From Neodiprion pinetum (lineage: Eukaryota; Arthropoda; Insecta; Hymenoptera; Diprionidae), in contig NC_060236.1 of assembly GCF_021155775.2 (NCBI RefSeq), positions 6,307,087-6,371,086 on the forward strand: 64,000 nt of DNA. The letters run 5' to 3'. Positions within the stretch are counted from its first letter, which is position 1, and each line of letters starts with the position of its first letter. The notes below the pieces were generated by a model that was not told where the DNA came from, ran no database searches, and worked only from the letters and a program-made list of their open reading frames with translations. Positions 1-14,689 of the stretch are shown here, one piece after another. Both the position numbers and the translations under genes were made by a program.

Positions 1-165
1 TCGTAGAATCTCCGTGAATTTGTCCAGATTTTGAAAAACGACGTTTTCGAAATTGGTTTTGCGATTTCTTATAATTTTCGCCAGTGTCTCGCCAGTGTGA
101 AAATGTTCAAAATCGAAGGGGGTGAGGTACACAGGGTGCTAATTTCACCTGGAATGCCTTATACG
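1..165 (+). repeat. Diverged partial copy of the 59.3-kb foldback element
   Basis: The order of phrases matches the right arm of the element at 59256-59972: GTGAATTT-TCAGATTTT-AAAACG-CGT-TTCG-AATTGGTTTT, then a CAGTG-CTCG block, then GAAGG-GGTGA and TGGAATGCC at the end. It is truncated by the window edge, and identity is clearly lower than within the complete element. Confidence 0.6.
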
Positions 166-3100
166 CAAAACTCCACTAATTATCAGCGCCTGCATTCGTA
201 ACAACTGAATTGCATCTACACTGCTCCGAATTCCAGTTGTTCGAAAATTATCAATCTGAATGCTGTTGAGAAGTGGACTATTTTTCGTAACGATTGCTGA
301 AACGATTAGGTATCGTGAAAGGCGAAGAAATCTGTAATACGCAAGTCATTATAGCATAGCTTCGATGTCATTGATCCAACTTTCAACGTAACACCGTACG
401 TACAAAGCCTCGGGCAAGGCCGTAAATCCAAGGTGGCGGGCAACGAACCAATGTTACAATCAACAAGTGTAATAATACGTAACGCGTTATTTCCATAATA
501 ATATTACACTTGTATCGACTGAGGTTAAATTTTTTATTAATACTACAGAGCATCCATTTGACCGATATAGCTTACGTAATTATGGTAATTAGTAAACACC
601 TTGCAGAAAAAAAAGTATCCGGAAATTCTCGATAGGTTCTTGTATAAAAAAATTTTATATTCGTGACGTCGAAAGTTCTCGTAATTTTTTTTTTTTTTTT
701 GTCTAAACCTAAGGTAGGTAGCTTGAAATAACAGAGTTGATAGAAATTTATGAAAAACTTGTGTTTCTACTACAGGGTGGCCACAAATTTTTGGGGAAAA
801 AATTCCATTACATTTCCAGGTTTTCAAGGACCTAAAACCTAGTTTTCCCTGACATTTCACCAGTTCTGGTAAGTTACTAAAACCTAAATCGTTCAGCTTG
901 TCAACTCTACAATCGGTTAGAATTCAATTCGAATTGAAGAAAAATATAATGTAGGTATAAAAAAGTCAGTTTATGCCAATTGGATTTCTCGACGAAAAAA
1001 AGTAAGCCTTTTACCTCAAAAAACGATTCATAATTCCCAAGAAAGAAGACTGATATTTTCAGTTTGTCTCGTCACCAAATTAAAAATTCCCTGACAATTC
1101 CAGGTTTTCCATGATCCCCTTTTAGATACCCCGAAATTTCCAGTTTTTCCAAGTTGTCCAGAAAAAATGCATTCTCCATATTTCAAAATTGACAAACTTG
1201 TTTAATTCGTTAACCGTTCGCACAATCTGTTGAACGTGAGATAGACAGCAGTGGAAATTTTGGTGAACTCGCGATCACGGACAGAGAGAAATAGGTGGGG
1301 ACAAGAATTCGTGACTCTGATAATACCGTCGTAGGTAAGACCTGTAAGGCTGAAACAGCACAGCTGAGAAGCAAGGTTAAAACGCGAAGGTGAAGAGAGA
1401 GGGAGAGAGAGAGAGAGAGAGGAAGATTGAAGGGGGTAAAGCAATTCACTCTACAAGTTTATCGATTCAAACTGACATTTACGGGCGAGTCTTCATTGTT
1501 ATATACGAATCACATATAATACCCGAGTTGAGAAAATTTGTTAAACTTGGTTCGATAATCTTGTTTCGTTTCATTTCCTTTCATCTTTATCTTCTATTAG
1601 CCTACGCAAAATAAGTCGTTAATAGAGCTCAACTCGAATAGAATCCGCACATCTCGTACGTTTAACAATTAATTATCATAATAACGATCGTATCGTTGTA
1701 TGTTCGAGTAAAATTTAAAGTTAGATTCGAGTTTCCCTTCAACTGAGTATTTGAATGAATTTTTTTTTCCATTTTTAGTGGTGCACAATGCAGTGCAAGA
1801 CAAAATAATGATGACATATTTTTTGTTTTTCGTTAAAAATGATAATTTTTCATGTTATAAGTGATTTAATTTCACTGATTTTAATATATATATAGATACA
1901 TATTAACATGGGTGATGTCACAGTGCTATAGTTTTCAATCTGTTATATTAATGGCAATTTCTATTCATTCGAAAAAATAAAAAAATACGTCCAAAACATT
2001 TTTTTTTTCCAATCTACAAGAACGTGAAAATAAAAAAATTTCATTCAAATACTCAATTGTTTCAGGCACTCACGCAGTCGCGACTCCGCGATTATTCTGT
2101 TTAAATCAAAATCAATTGCACTTTGCACGGAAACAGCGATTAATCACTTTCCGGTCGGGATCGGGCAATTTCCGGTTTCACTGTCACAGCTTTGCGGTAA
2201 CGCCATTAGCGATTTTTCATCCGTATTACGCGAAGTCTCAATACCGTGTAAATCCCTCTGAGTCAACGCATCGATTAAGATATCAAATTTTTCTCAGTAA
2301 ATACCTTTAGTTTTCGAAAATTCACACCCAGTGAAACTTTACCCTGATTTGAGCAAAAGAATAAAAAATAAAAAAATTAACTCGATATCTGAATTCAGAA
2401 ATTTTTCAATCACGATTTGACCGAGTGTAACATTTTGGCCGTTGATTAAAATCTACGATTCCAATTACACACGTGTATCTGTATTTCAAATTCGACTTGT
2501 GTACACTGTACCTGTAAACAAATCCCTAAAATAATCTTGATCTATCGGATTGATTGGACCGATCGATTTATCAATAAATCTGCAAAAAAAAAAAAAATAA
2601 ATAAAATCCACGTCCTCGATATATTCAGCGCGTATCGTTCGAGTAGCGGAAACGTGGCGTGATTTCGTTTTACACACGTGTACCTATAGGCAATTCGATT
2701 GTATAATACGGCTAGTCGGTCGCCACGTGTACCTGCGAATGAGGAGAGGCTGTAAATATTCGCGAAACTCTACCTACGTAGCCATTCGCCGAGAAGCGAA
2801 TCACCTCATGAAAAGAGAGGGCGGAACGGGATAATAAACGCGCACGTAGCGACAATCGAGCGTCTCCTGCTATATTGCTGGGAAAATTACGAGAGAGGGA
2901 GTAAAACGGAAAGCGAGGAGAGGAGAGGAGAGGAGAGACTGGCGCCGTGTTGTATGGACAATGTCAGACAGAATCGTACGACTCTGACGTAATTAGGCAT
3001 GGGTAGGTAGGTGAACGTTGTACGTACGTAGATACGTCAGGTGTGTAAGGTATGTGTACGGTACGTGTAACTGACATGGGTACATAACGAGGTGGGCATA

Positions 3101-6100
3101 ATGGATGCCGTAAAATTCGGTTGGAATGTATTAAATGTATAGTACGTATTAAAAACGCCCGAAGTCTGTTACAATATTATACGAATGTACGAGGTACGAA
3201 TGTTAGCTTTTAACACGTACATACGTGTAAGTATTTGATTTTATTTTTTTTTTTTTTTATTTTCTTTGTATGATTTTTATCTACTCGTTCGAAACTTGCT
3301 AATTATTCGAGTCATGGAGGGTGGGGTAAAAGAACTGCAAACTCATTGACCCTGTGGAAAATTTTGACGACATTTGCGCAGTGAAATACGCCGTGTGTTG
3401 CGTGTTTGGTGGATTTTGTTTAGCCGGATCCGTGTCACGCCACAATTCGTTGGTCATCGTTCCCGAACCAAAAATTACAAGTTTTTTCAACGATCCAATG
3501 CGACGTACGAAAATGTTTCTGCAATCATCCGTATTAAAATAATTCCTGCCTCTAATTTTTTAACGTTTCTTTTTTTTTTTTTCTTTGTTTCTTTTGTTTT
3601 TCGAAAAAAGCGTGAAAACAGTAGGAAGGAAAAGTTTTGACGTTTGACGCGCCATTTTTCAGAATTTTTTCATCCATTTAAATTGTGTCGATTAATAACG
3701 TGGCAAAATTAAAATTGTGTCTAAAAAAATCTAAAAAAAAAACAAAACAGAGTGCCTTCAAAAGTCAAAACAATTATATAAATAATCGTCGGTTAAATCC
3801 GAGAGGTCAAAGGTCAGACCCGGGTCGAAATTGTATGAACTGCCCTATATATATATGTATATATATGTATATTAATGCATATTATATTTTACTGAAATCA
3901 TAGATGCCAGACATAATAGACATAAGTATCGTATAATTTATGCAGATATCCGATTTCTCAGCATCGATGTCGTATTTCAATGCTGGAGCGAAAAAGAAAG
4001 AATAGAAGAATAAACAGAGACTAAAATAAATGAGATGGATGTGGAATGTTTTTAATAGTTACGGTATAGAATTTCGCGACGTGACGTCAATCGACTTTGA
4101 TATTACTTAAATCTAATATATACAAATTCGGAGTTCGTATAATTATTATTGTCAAACTTTTAACAATCTACGTTTCGTACAATAATATTGTATAAACTGG
4201 ATGAATGGGATTTGGCTCTCTTTTAACTTAATTTCTCTTCATCTCTCGCTCTTTTGCATCAATTTTCTATTCGTTTCATTCAAATTGCCATTAAATCAGT
4301 TAATTCACGATAAAAATAAACCCTTGCCGGTTCGTGTATGAACTAAACTTATCATAGTTCGTTATAAAAACATCTGGATACACATTTACAGCATATAAAA
4401 ATCCTACAATACAATATACGTGATCGGGTGAAATTTATAAACATAAATAATTGTTTCGTAGTTGTTATTTTGTCCATCGAAAAAAGTGAGGTCTCGCCAT
4501 TATATAAGGACAGAATTGAATTTTTTCTTTGACAATGATTCTAATTCGTATCGTGCCAAATGACAAATTCAAAAAATCGCGCGTCATGATAAAATCAAGA
4601 ATAAGGATCTGAAAGTTTCCGAATATCCTTATACAATCTAGGTATAATATCTCGGCTTGTGTATAAAAGATAGAAATAAAATTGGTAAAAAAATATCTGC
4701 CCTTGAATATATTTTCCGAACGAAGAACTTGTATAAATCAAATTCTGCTATAAATATTGATTGATCGCTGATTTTACGATACAGGTTTTACTTAAATTAT
4801 GTAGACTTTTTTAAACACCGCTAACCGAATTTCTTGTGTACAAATTATTCGATCATTTACCAGATGACACCTGTTAAAAAATCTACGAAATTTCCACTTG
4901 TTTGAGTAAAAAATGTTTGAAAAAATTTCGCCAATAATATGGATACTGAAACATTCGTTACACCATTTTCACCGCATGATGTTAAAATCACGATTCAAGC
5001 TAAACATTCAACTCGCAGACAAATATTCAAAAGTATCTCCATAGAATTCATGCCGCACAAGCGACTTTCGACTTTCGAATATCGAAGTGTTTAAATAAAC
5101 TGGCTCATTTCGTCTCAAGTAATGCGGTGATAAATCAAAAGTCTGGCAATCGGATCGGATATTTTTGGCAATTCGTTAACGGATGAATCGCCTGAATCGT
5201 TTTACGGCATCGATGGAAGTGACGTCACGGATTAATTGTAAGTACGGGAAGAGAGGGTGATTAATGAACGTTCAGTGTTGTTAACAGTTCTGCAGCTGAT
5301 ATCGAACACAAACACGCGTTTCCGTTTATATTATAATTCTGCGTAGCTGGTGTAAGATTATCAATCTCTACGATCTCGTATCACGTGAGATTTGATAGTA
5401 AACCTCGTCATTGCTGATTACGTATATCCAACGAGAGATGCAATATACATACATACAACATATATCATTCAGCCGTTTGTTGTCGGTATAATTTTGTTTA
5501 TCATTGAAGATGCATTGACAGTTGTAAATACATTGACACCGAAACACTCGAGGAGATAAAGGGAACAGAAATAACAATATCCGATACTCAATTCTATATC
5601 CCGTAAAAAATAGAATTAAAAATTATACATAAATAGGAGTGAAAAATAATAATTATGCACTATACTCTTTAATACCTGTAAAATGAATGGTAATTTTTTT
5701 TTTTTTAATCATTAATTAATATTTCTGTGAACCTATTTTTCATTCAATCATAACTGTCATTACCGTTACTTTTTTCCATTATACATATGTATTGTAACGA
5801 GCTTAAATAATTACGAAAAGTCGTATAGATTATTCGCAATGCTTTACCTTCCCCAGTGAAGTAATATTATAATATCTCATTATACAGTCCCAATAAAACG
5901 TGTAAGTTTTACGCAAACGGAAAATCACTGCATAAATTATCATAATATAATTTACCGTTCGTCGGATTGTAAAAACCGCGCGTAGATGGGTATATATGAG
6001 CCTCGCCCGAAAGAAAGGGTTTGCGTCTGAGCTGTCAAGCGATTAAAAATGTCGGTAAGATGTCGGTAATGGGATCTGTATCCGGAACTCTCCTAATATC

Positions 6101-8989
6101 TTTTCCCCTGCTTCCCATTCGTTTTTCTTTCGTCGGTATATGCGTTTATTATTTAAAGAGCAAGTCGGCAACTTCCTGCTGTTAAACGTAATATAATTTA
6201 CGACATACGCGTACGTAATACGTATTACGTTTGTCACGCTCCTTGGTGCCGACGTTTTATTTATCCTGTAATGTCAGCGGATTTCTGACGTTTATAATAC
6301 ATACCTGACATACAAATAGAGCGTTCGATAAAGGCATGCGTCATTTATGTTCAAACAAACGTTCAGGCTGAAAGCTCTTCGACTTTTTACGGTAATTGAT
6401 TCTATGTAAAACCTGCGATGCAAATGAAAACATATAACTTAAGTGTTACGTTACATTCACAACGTGTGAAATATAATAGTCAAATGAACAAATTTTTACA
6501 CTGTAATATTGATTTCACTACTGCATAACAACACTGCAGTTAATAGAAAAGTATCAAATATATATACAGAAATTTTATATATAAGCAAAATATTATATTT
6601 AATGAAACTTTGGAAATTCGTAAGTTTTATTGATAATTCATGAATTATTTTGAACGGAATGATTTTTTTTCCACGATTACTCGGGCGGTCAGCGTTACAA
6701 TAAAAATACGAATGTCATGCCGCGTGAATGAGAAGAACTTTTAGTCTTATTCATGATTCATACGAAACCTTTTTTTTCGTCTCAGTGTGTACATATAACT
6801 CGATACTCATTTACGTTTTGCAATGTCATTGTTTAAGATGTTTAAAACTCACAATCGGTGATAGGAACTCGTTATAATAATACAAATCGAGATGCGTGAA
6901 AATATAGGGAGAAATGACTCGTTACAACGAAAGAGAAATCGACTTGCGACAAAAGCTTAAAAAAAAAGTTTTCCGGCACAAACTTTTACAGTACACGCAT
7001 CGTTATTACAGCCGGTTTTATTGAGCATAAACCTTGGATACTTTCATTGATCCTGTCATATTCTAGACTTGCTTGAAAAATCTTTGGGTGATAAAAAGTT
7101 TCACTACGAAATACGATCTATATACGCAAATTGAAGTGAAATGGTGCATTTTAATCGAGACTAATTTTTCCGCGTAGAGTAGATTCATCGATTGTTCGAT
7201 TTGAAAAATGTACACTATGTATAAACGCTAATTAAGCTAAAGAATTTTGAAGTTGCATAAACTGTGAACACTTTTCTTATTGATCTGCCTAAATCTTTTC
7301 CTAATTTTTATCAAATATATCCAGACGAGAATTTACTACGTCCAATTTGACTGGAATATCTGCAAATACAATACGAGCTATAAATTTGTATAAAACTTAT
7401 TTACGATGCGTCGTTAGATATTGAGAATAATAAAAAAGAATGATCATAGATTTGACGTTATTCACGCGCGAAACGTGTAACGCAATATATATATATATAC
7501 ATGTATATATAAATATATTTATATTTATAGAATTGAATTATCTATACGAAGAGCGGTTGGATTCGCAAATTCGCGACAATGTTTCCGACGCCTATTTTCG
7601 CGACGAAATAAAAATAAAACGCAAACAAATTTGTTCTACTTTCGAGATGATTTCTTTTTTTGTTTTTTTTATTCTCTTCAACTTATCGATCTTATTTTGT
7701 TTGTGCTCTTCTTTCCCCTTCTCGTGTTCCTCCTTTTTTTCGTTCGCCTCTTAATTTTCACCACGACGGAAAAAAAAATTTGCATGATTTTGAATCTCAA
7801 AGATGAGTGGAAATTCGTTAATCTACATTTATAAGTGAAAACCTGTGATGGTGTTCTTCTTCCTCCTCTGCCTTCCTCGTGACGCAAAAAAGTCACGAGT
7901 AAAATCCGTTAATTCTCTCGTCCATCCCGCGATTCTACATTATGCGTATACATGTATTTTTATATACATGTATATATTTTATGCAAATGTATAATACATA
8001 AATAATATTAAATTCGCGTGATTCACCTCGGCTATGTATATTTATATGTATATTCATCATGTGCTGTCGTGATCGACGCGTTGTGCCGTTTCTAATACAT
8101 AGAATTATATTTAAAAACAGACCCCCTCCATGTACAATAATTATGCCCGCACAAAATGTTTTCATGAAATAAAAGGGGAAGAGAAAAAAAAAAAAAAAAA
8201 ACAAGATGAGGAAGAAAATTATCGATAAAACGAATATGGAGAGCGTCAATTTTTCGAACGACCTTCAAGGTAAACGAGGTTAATAAAATAGTTGTAAAGA
8301 AGAGGAAAGAAAAGAAAAAAAAGATCAGTAGGACACAGATGTAACGTATTTTAAAATTGGTTTTCTAAAATGTTATAATTATAAGTAAAATGCGTGTTGT
8401 CATGTCGTTTGAGTGGAAGAGCTCAAAAGAACGTAAAAGGATGAAAGCATTATAATATCGGTACAAGTACAATTTTTCCCATTTTTTTTTTTTAATCCTA
8501 ATCGTTGTTATTTAATCCGAATTAATTACACATATCTTGAAGATTCGTATACACAACTATAGTTTTGAAATACGTGAGTTTTGATAGATGGAGAAAAAAC
8601 AAAGCCTCGAGGTAATTAAATTAACTATAAATTTTGAAACATCGACAAATGACCGGTACGAGAGTTGAATACGAGAGTTTAAAAAAGGTTGAAAGTGCCA
8701 CGTGTTTCGATAAAACAACTTCGATAATTTTTTTTTTTTTTTTCTAAATTTTTGGTTGCAGGCACTTGCATCCTTTCATAATTCCCACCTTTAATTGAAG
8801 AAACAAATTGTTGGAATTAATCTTATACACCTATACACAGGGTGTGTAACATGTATAAACACATCGTTCGTACGGTATTCGTTCCTCTGAATAAAAATTT
8901 ATCGAACATATTTTGCGATATTTTGGAGACAGAGAGAGAGAGAGAGATAAAAAAAAAAGATAAGGAATCGCGATGATCGTCGGGTTAAT
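166..8989. other. Gene-free stretch upstream of the Cys-rich gene
   Basis: I see no supportable gene. It contains a GGTGGCC repeat (772-1165), a CpG-rich patch at about 2690-3080 with a (GAGGA)n tract at 2916-2937, T-rich homopolymers and (TA)n. The 2.7-3.1 kb patch could be a regulatory region or a promoter for an unseen transcript, but there is no coding sequence to pair with it. Confidence 0.55.
772..1165 (+). repeat. GGTGGCC-ended dispersed repeat, copy 1
   Basis: It begins ACAGGGTGGCCAC and runs into CCAGGTTTTCAAGGACCTAAAAC. A second CCCTGACAATTCCAGGTTTTCC phrase at 1089-1110 marks the far part. The first 90 bp recur in inverted orientation at 20761-20849. It looks like a MITE-type or other short non-autonomous element; the boundaries on the right are approximate. 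Confidence 0.55.
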
Positions 8990-9999
8990 GACGTTGAAAT
9001 CGAACGCTGATCGCGAGAGCTCAGCGGACTCTCTCGGCGCGTCATCTTACGTGTGAGTTGGCTTTTATTTTTCTCGTATTTTATTTTTTTTTTCTTCCCT
9101 TCTACCTTTTTCTTTACGAGACCGACGTGGCGCGGCGGAGAAAGAAAGAGATAAGTAGAGTCGAGTCGCCCCCCGCGTATAGAAATACCTAGCAGCGTTG
9201 GGTAGGATCGGCTGTTCGTTCTGAGCATGCGCGTTTCGCCTCTGAGAAATCCCGAAAGAGGTTTGAGAGAGCTTGGCTTGCCGCGAAAAGTCCAGTTGCC
9301 GTCAGTCAGTTGCGCGAACGGAGTGGCGAGACGAATCGTCGAATATAGAAATAAAAAATATCAAACGCCGCGCCGGCTTTCTTGTGTTTTCCTTAAAAAA
9401 AAAATACAAATAAAAAAAACCAATACCAAAAAACATTTGTATCTAATAAGCTCGAAGCAATAACCGCAGCACGGCGAGCGATAAGACCGAACGATATTGA
9501 CGAAATTTAAATTTTCAAATTTTCAAATTTCGAACACTCGACCGCTCTTCGCTCCACCGCCAACGGTTTATCGCAACGCGGATTTGAGAGTCATAAAACC
9601 GCGCGAAATTTGTCAGTGACGGTTGTTTGTTTCAATTCCAATTTTACACACATTGTTGTAGAAAACTTTTAATAAAAAATTATATATACATATGTATGTA
9701 TATCAGCTGAAAATAATTCGTCCAACCTTCGGTGAAGTAATCAACGTTCTTGTGTTTAACATATACACATATTGTATACACGTTTAATGAAACTGTTAAT
9801 AAATTGTTCTGCAAGTTGATGCAGTGATAAATTTGTTTTTTGTGCAGCGTGTGAACGAACCACAGAGAAAACTTGCGGTACTTGTACGTTTTGTTAAACA
9901 AGACGGGAACATATTAATTTTCTGTGATAGATTGTCAACATTGCGATAGTTGTACGATATAACGTGTATTGCATAAATAAAACGTGACGCGTAGTCGAC
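8990..9999 (+). promoter_or_regulatory. CpG-rich promoter and 5' UTR region of the Cys-rich gene (approximate)
   Basis: Composition changes from AT-rich to CpG-rich from about 8990 to 9600, immediately upstream of the first coding exon. Two overlapping TCAGT initiator-like motifs occur at 9302-9310. If transcription starts there, the 5' UTR is about 690 bases unless it contains an unseen intron. No clear TATA box was seen at the expected distance. This is position and composition only; the true start is unknown. Confidence 0.4.
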
Positions 10000-10063
10000 A
10001 TGAAAAACTTCGTCGAAACTCAACTTTCTTGGCTCGCCCTTTTGTTGACAGCATTTTACTCCC
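10000..10063 (+). CDS. Coding exon 1: start codon and signal peptide
   Basis: Encodes residues 1-21 plus one base of codon 22. The ATG is followed by a short polar stretch (KNFVETQ) and then a hydrophobic core (WLALLLTAFYS), the form of a secretory signal. The donor GTGAGT starts at 10064. No longer in-frame ATG extension was found to be needed. Confidence 0.85.
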
Positions 10064-11726
10064 GTGAGTATCGGACACGTGTTATGTTATCTATATGCAT
10101 GTAATTTTTCGAAAACCTAACGAAAACGAAAATGTATGATCGGTTCATTGTTTTTCGTTTGATTCGACAGGCGAATGTACGTACACACATATATTATACA
10201 TACCAACGAAGAAAAGTGAAGGAAGCTGGGAAATAACGACGAAGAGTCAATAAATTTCAATTTTAAAGATTCTGATATAATTATATATATATATCAATGG
10301 CTGGTAACTTGTATTGGAATGGAATTACGAAACCGCGTTTGGATTAAAATTTAATCGTTAACGAGAAGCGTCCGTCTGGCAAAATATGCGTACATGCATT
10401 TTTTATACTCTAATTCGCGTAGACATATTACGTAAGAAAAATTTGGTGAAAATATGAACAGTCGGCAACGTTGTCAGAGAGTTTGAATATCGTCAATTGC
10501 AAAACTGGGAAGCATAAGAAAAAAGAAATGCAAAATTGAAGGATTACCTCTCAAGAAAATGATTATTTCTTTAATTCTCGGTTCATTTAAGTCAATTCTT
10601 TAGTAAATTTATTTCATCGAGTTCTGTAATTAACGGCCTTAAGTCGATTCAAGTTTCACGATAAATCATAACATATAATAAAGGTGAAACGCAAGTTTGA
10701 TTATACGCGGAAATTCGTCCTTACGTTTTGTTCGTATTTTAATCTCATATGTCATTGTCGATCTAAATAATCCGATAAATAAATGAAAAATACTCTGAGA
10801 ATCATGACGCATCGCGTTGTTCGATCAGGAATTAAACAGATAAAGAACTATGCAGATGAAAAATTTTTACACAATTTTACGGTATCGATACTGAAAAATG
10901 TAACCGAAGTCTATGCGACATAATATGTAGAATTATTATTAGGGTAGCGCACGTGTCAGATTTTCCAAATCAAAGATACGATATTTGGAATCGTACATTT
11001 ATAAAACGAGCAGCCAAGTAACTTGTTCGTTTCTTTTCTTTTCTTTTTTGTTTTATTAGTCTTTTTATTTTTCTTTTTTTTTTTTTTATGCTTCTTTTCG
11101 CCACACATAATCGAAAAAATGGCAACGCTCCAATTCAAAACGTACGTCGCAGTCAACAAGTTATATACATTTGACTTCCTGAACTTCTGACGTCGGTTGT
11201 TATTTCGTCCCTTCGACTCGTGAGCAAAACGAGAGGTGAAAAAAAGATAGAGAAAAAAAATAAAAAAAACAAAACCACGTACGGCATATAAATATAAATA
11301 TATACTATACGTACATACACACACACACGTATATGTATATATAATCGGCGGCACCTTTCCCTGGTCCAAGAATAGACTCTCCGTATCCCCCACCGGTATT
11401 TGTCTCACGGCTTTTACTCGGGCACATTCGTGCTTGTATAAGTATACGGATTCTTTCTTACCTGAGCACGTGGCTCCTCAACGTCCGTTATATCGTACGA
11501 TATGACGTCAGGCGTCTCCGGCTCTCCGATTGGTCGAAACAATGGGCGTGCGCGTCGCTCTCCCCCCTCCCCTTTCGACCAACGTCATTCCACATTTCTC
11601 ACGCACACCTGCCCCCCCCCCCCCCCCTTCTTCGCCTTGACGTACACGTTCGACGAGAAATTAAACGGAGATGTTGTGTTTAATTGGCGAAATAACATTT
11701 ATTTACCTTTAACCACGATATTGTAT

Positions 11727-11768
<42 letters not shown>

Positions 11769-13934
11769 CAGCGATGATGCTTCGAAAAAAGAGACTGAAG
11801 TTGGTAAACATTAACGTTAACGAAACGTAACGGGGAAATAAAAAATCACTAGTATGCAAATTTTATAGTGACTTTCAACCGGTCAAGTTTTCCAAATATG
11901 TTGTGTATATATATATATATGGATGTATATGTTTACTTCTCTCGTCTCGTCTTCGTCCGATTAAGAGATTAAAATTAGTGATGTTGGCGTGGTAATAAAT
12001 AATAGATCGAAAGAAACAAAATTCATTGATTTATCATTTTACAACGATTTTTATAAGAGTTGACCTGTAACCTCCGTAATATTTGATGAGTGTATATTTT
12101 TGCTTTGATTGTGGATTTACGGTGAATTTCATACGATACTGAAATTCCGAGGTCAAGTTCCCCCCCCCCCCCCCCCCAGATAAAAACTTACCGTCACGTC
12201 AACGTTACGAATCTCAATCTCGAGCGTTTGATTTTCCATTACACTAACAGTTTTCTACTTGGAACGTCGACTGTTTAAATTACTTGTTGCTTTTCATTCT
12301 CCAAATCAAAATATAAATTCTGTCACCGTTTCTTTCTTCTCATGCGCCGAATTTAGGGAAGAGATCAGAATATGGTTGTGGGAGAAAAATGGAAAAATTA
12401 TATTAGAAGAAGATTATCATTATTATTATTATCATCATAATACCTTAGGGGTGAAAATAGAAGAATAAGAAAACGAAGATGTAACACCTCCGTTAAATAT
12501 ATCGGAGGGGGGTAAAATTTTTACTTTATATCGTACGAGAAAGAATTTATCGCCGTACTGGGAGACCTTTTTCGCTTGCACACCGACACACGCACAAACA
12601 CGACGCAAACTTTTTCTTTCTTTATAGTTTGCACACCTTGAACGAATTATTGTTCGGAGAAAATTTATGAACACTTTTTGCCTCTCGTCCGCTTATTACG
12701 TTTGAGCAACGAGAAGCGCGCGAGTTTGGAGGGGAGATTTCGAAGTATCCAAAACAATTCGACTTTTTCGCAAGGAAACTCGATTGCGGGAAAATTTGAC
12801 GTTTCTCAGTTTGCATGAATAATAAAATTGTATCGTCGTTGTTACTCTGCAACCTCCTGACACGTTTGTCACATTCTTTCAGAGAAAAGTATTGCAACGA
12901 TAAATATTTCCAGAGAAATGTTAACAACTGTTCGTAATATCCATTTTCTAATGCATATTTGCGCTTCTTAGGCATATACGTACGTACATATATATGATAA
13001 ATTGTCGCCCGATTATAATAACATTGATTGATACTACAGGACCGTTTTATGCGACAGGTTTGCGACATATCCTCGGGACACCGTGCTCGACTTTACCTTT
13101 CATCGAAACTTGCGACAATAATGTATAATGAAAGAAACGATAACAAAAAAACAAAAAAATTAAAAAATAATGCAAGAAAATAAACAACCGACCAAGTACA
13201 ACAATATCGAAGAGTGATGCAGATCTTGTGCAGCGGTGCATGTTTTACGATCATTCATATAATATATAGTTATAAACCGTATATTTCACCCCGTCATATT
13301 GTTATTTGGATAACAATTGGAGGTATAATAAGAAGGTAGAAAGAGAGTCGGGAAGATAGAGAGAGAGAGAGAAACGCGTGTCGCGTCGTATTCTTCGGTG
13401 TCTGCTTGGCATTGCGATGCGGGAATGTGGGGATGCGACGGCGGCAATGGTGATTGCCGACGGTGGTGTTGGTAACCCTGGATATTTATACACCGCGCGT
13501 AGAACATCGTACGATCTATTTCAGCCAATGAGAGAACGGCTTGCAACGTCGGCTGGCCTTGCGCCGAGCTACGCAGGCAAGGTGTGTAGGTTAGGTAGGT
13601 GTGTAAGGTTGGTAGGTGTGTAGGTGTTACACGAAATGCGTGGCTATTCACCTCGTACGCGCGTGAAACACGAGAACCATACTTGCGTTTGATCTCCGAT
13701 GCACGGAAGTTTCTCACATGTACATACATGCGCGATATTTTAATATTCCTAGGGACTTTTCATGCATAAATTACGCAAGGGATTTTTTTTTTTTTTTCTT
13801 TTTTCATTATTCTTATCGCAGACGAAAGCTATAAGAGTGAATAATGAAAATTAGTCTCGGTAAATTACCGTATTTATCACGCAAATTTTCTTGCACAGAG
13901 TTATTATTCTCGCTGCGAGCATGAAACGTAAAAG

Positions 13935-13973
<39 letters not shown>

Positions 13974-14626
13974 CCAATAATGGCAGAAACAAAAAAAAAA
14001 ATTAGTAAAATAAGTGACATTGTTACTCGATCGGTGAATACTGACTATACATATAGCGTTCTCTTTGAGTTTGCTTCTTCTTTTCACAACTTCAAGTCAG
14101 ATTAAGTTAGGTTAGGTTAGATTTCAGAGGATTTTTTCGGCGGGAAGAAACTGAGAGTTTGAAAGTTCGTACAAACGTCGAACAAAACGCCACGACGAAT
14201 TTTCGGTGAAATAAAAAAATTTGGGATTCTCGCACCCAGTTTTCGGAACTGTCGAAAATTTGTTTAACCGCGTAATAAATAATGCAATTGTACAATAGAC
14301 GTTATAACGGTAAATTCTGCGAACATGATTTACTTGAAACGAATCTAGCAGTATTATATGTATTTGTGTAACATTACGGTATACACCTGTGATATACCTA
14401 TATTGCATGTGTACATATGTTATTATAATAAAACGTGATCTCCACACTATTTGCGATATTGTTTCTACGTATAGCGCGACGCAGAGTCGAGAATTACTGT
14501 GAATTTTGACGTATTATTTTCACCCTCTGTAACGGATGGGAGCAATTGTTTACTCTGCGTATAATCAACCGTGGAGCGAGCAAGGCAAAGAGAAAGAGAG
14601 AGTGCGAGTGAGAGTGAGAGTGAGAG

Positions 14627-14689
<63 letters not shown>

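Noticed and set aside
10956..11408. 150-codon minus-strand ORF in intron 1
   Set aside because: Poly-K and poly-F segments from homopolymers; no coding features.
13286..13729. 147-codon minus-strand ORF
   Set aside because: Overlaps a CpG-rich patch and GA/TAGG repeats; both strands are open, as expected from composition.
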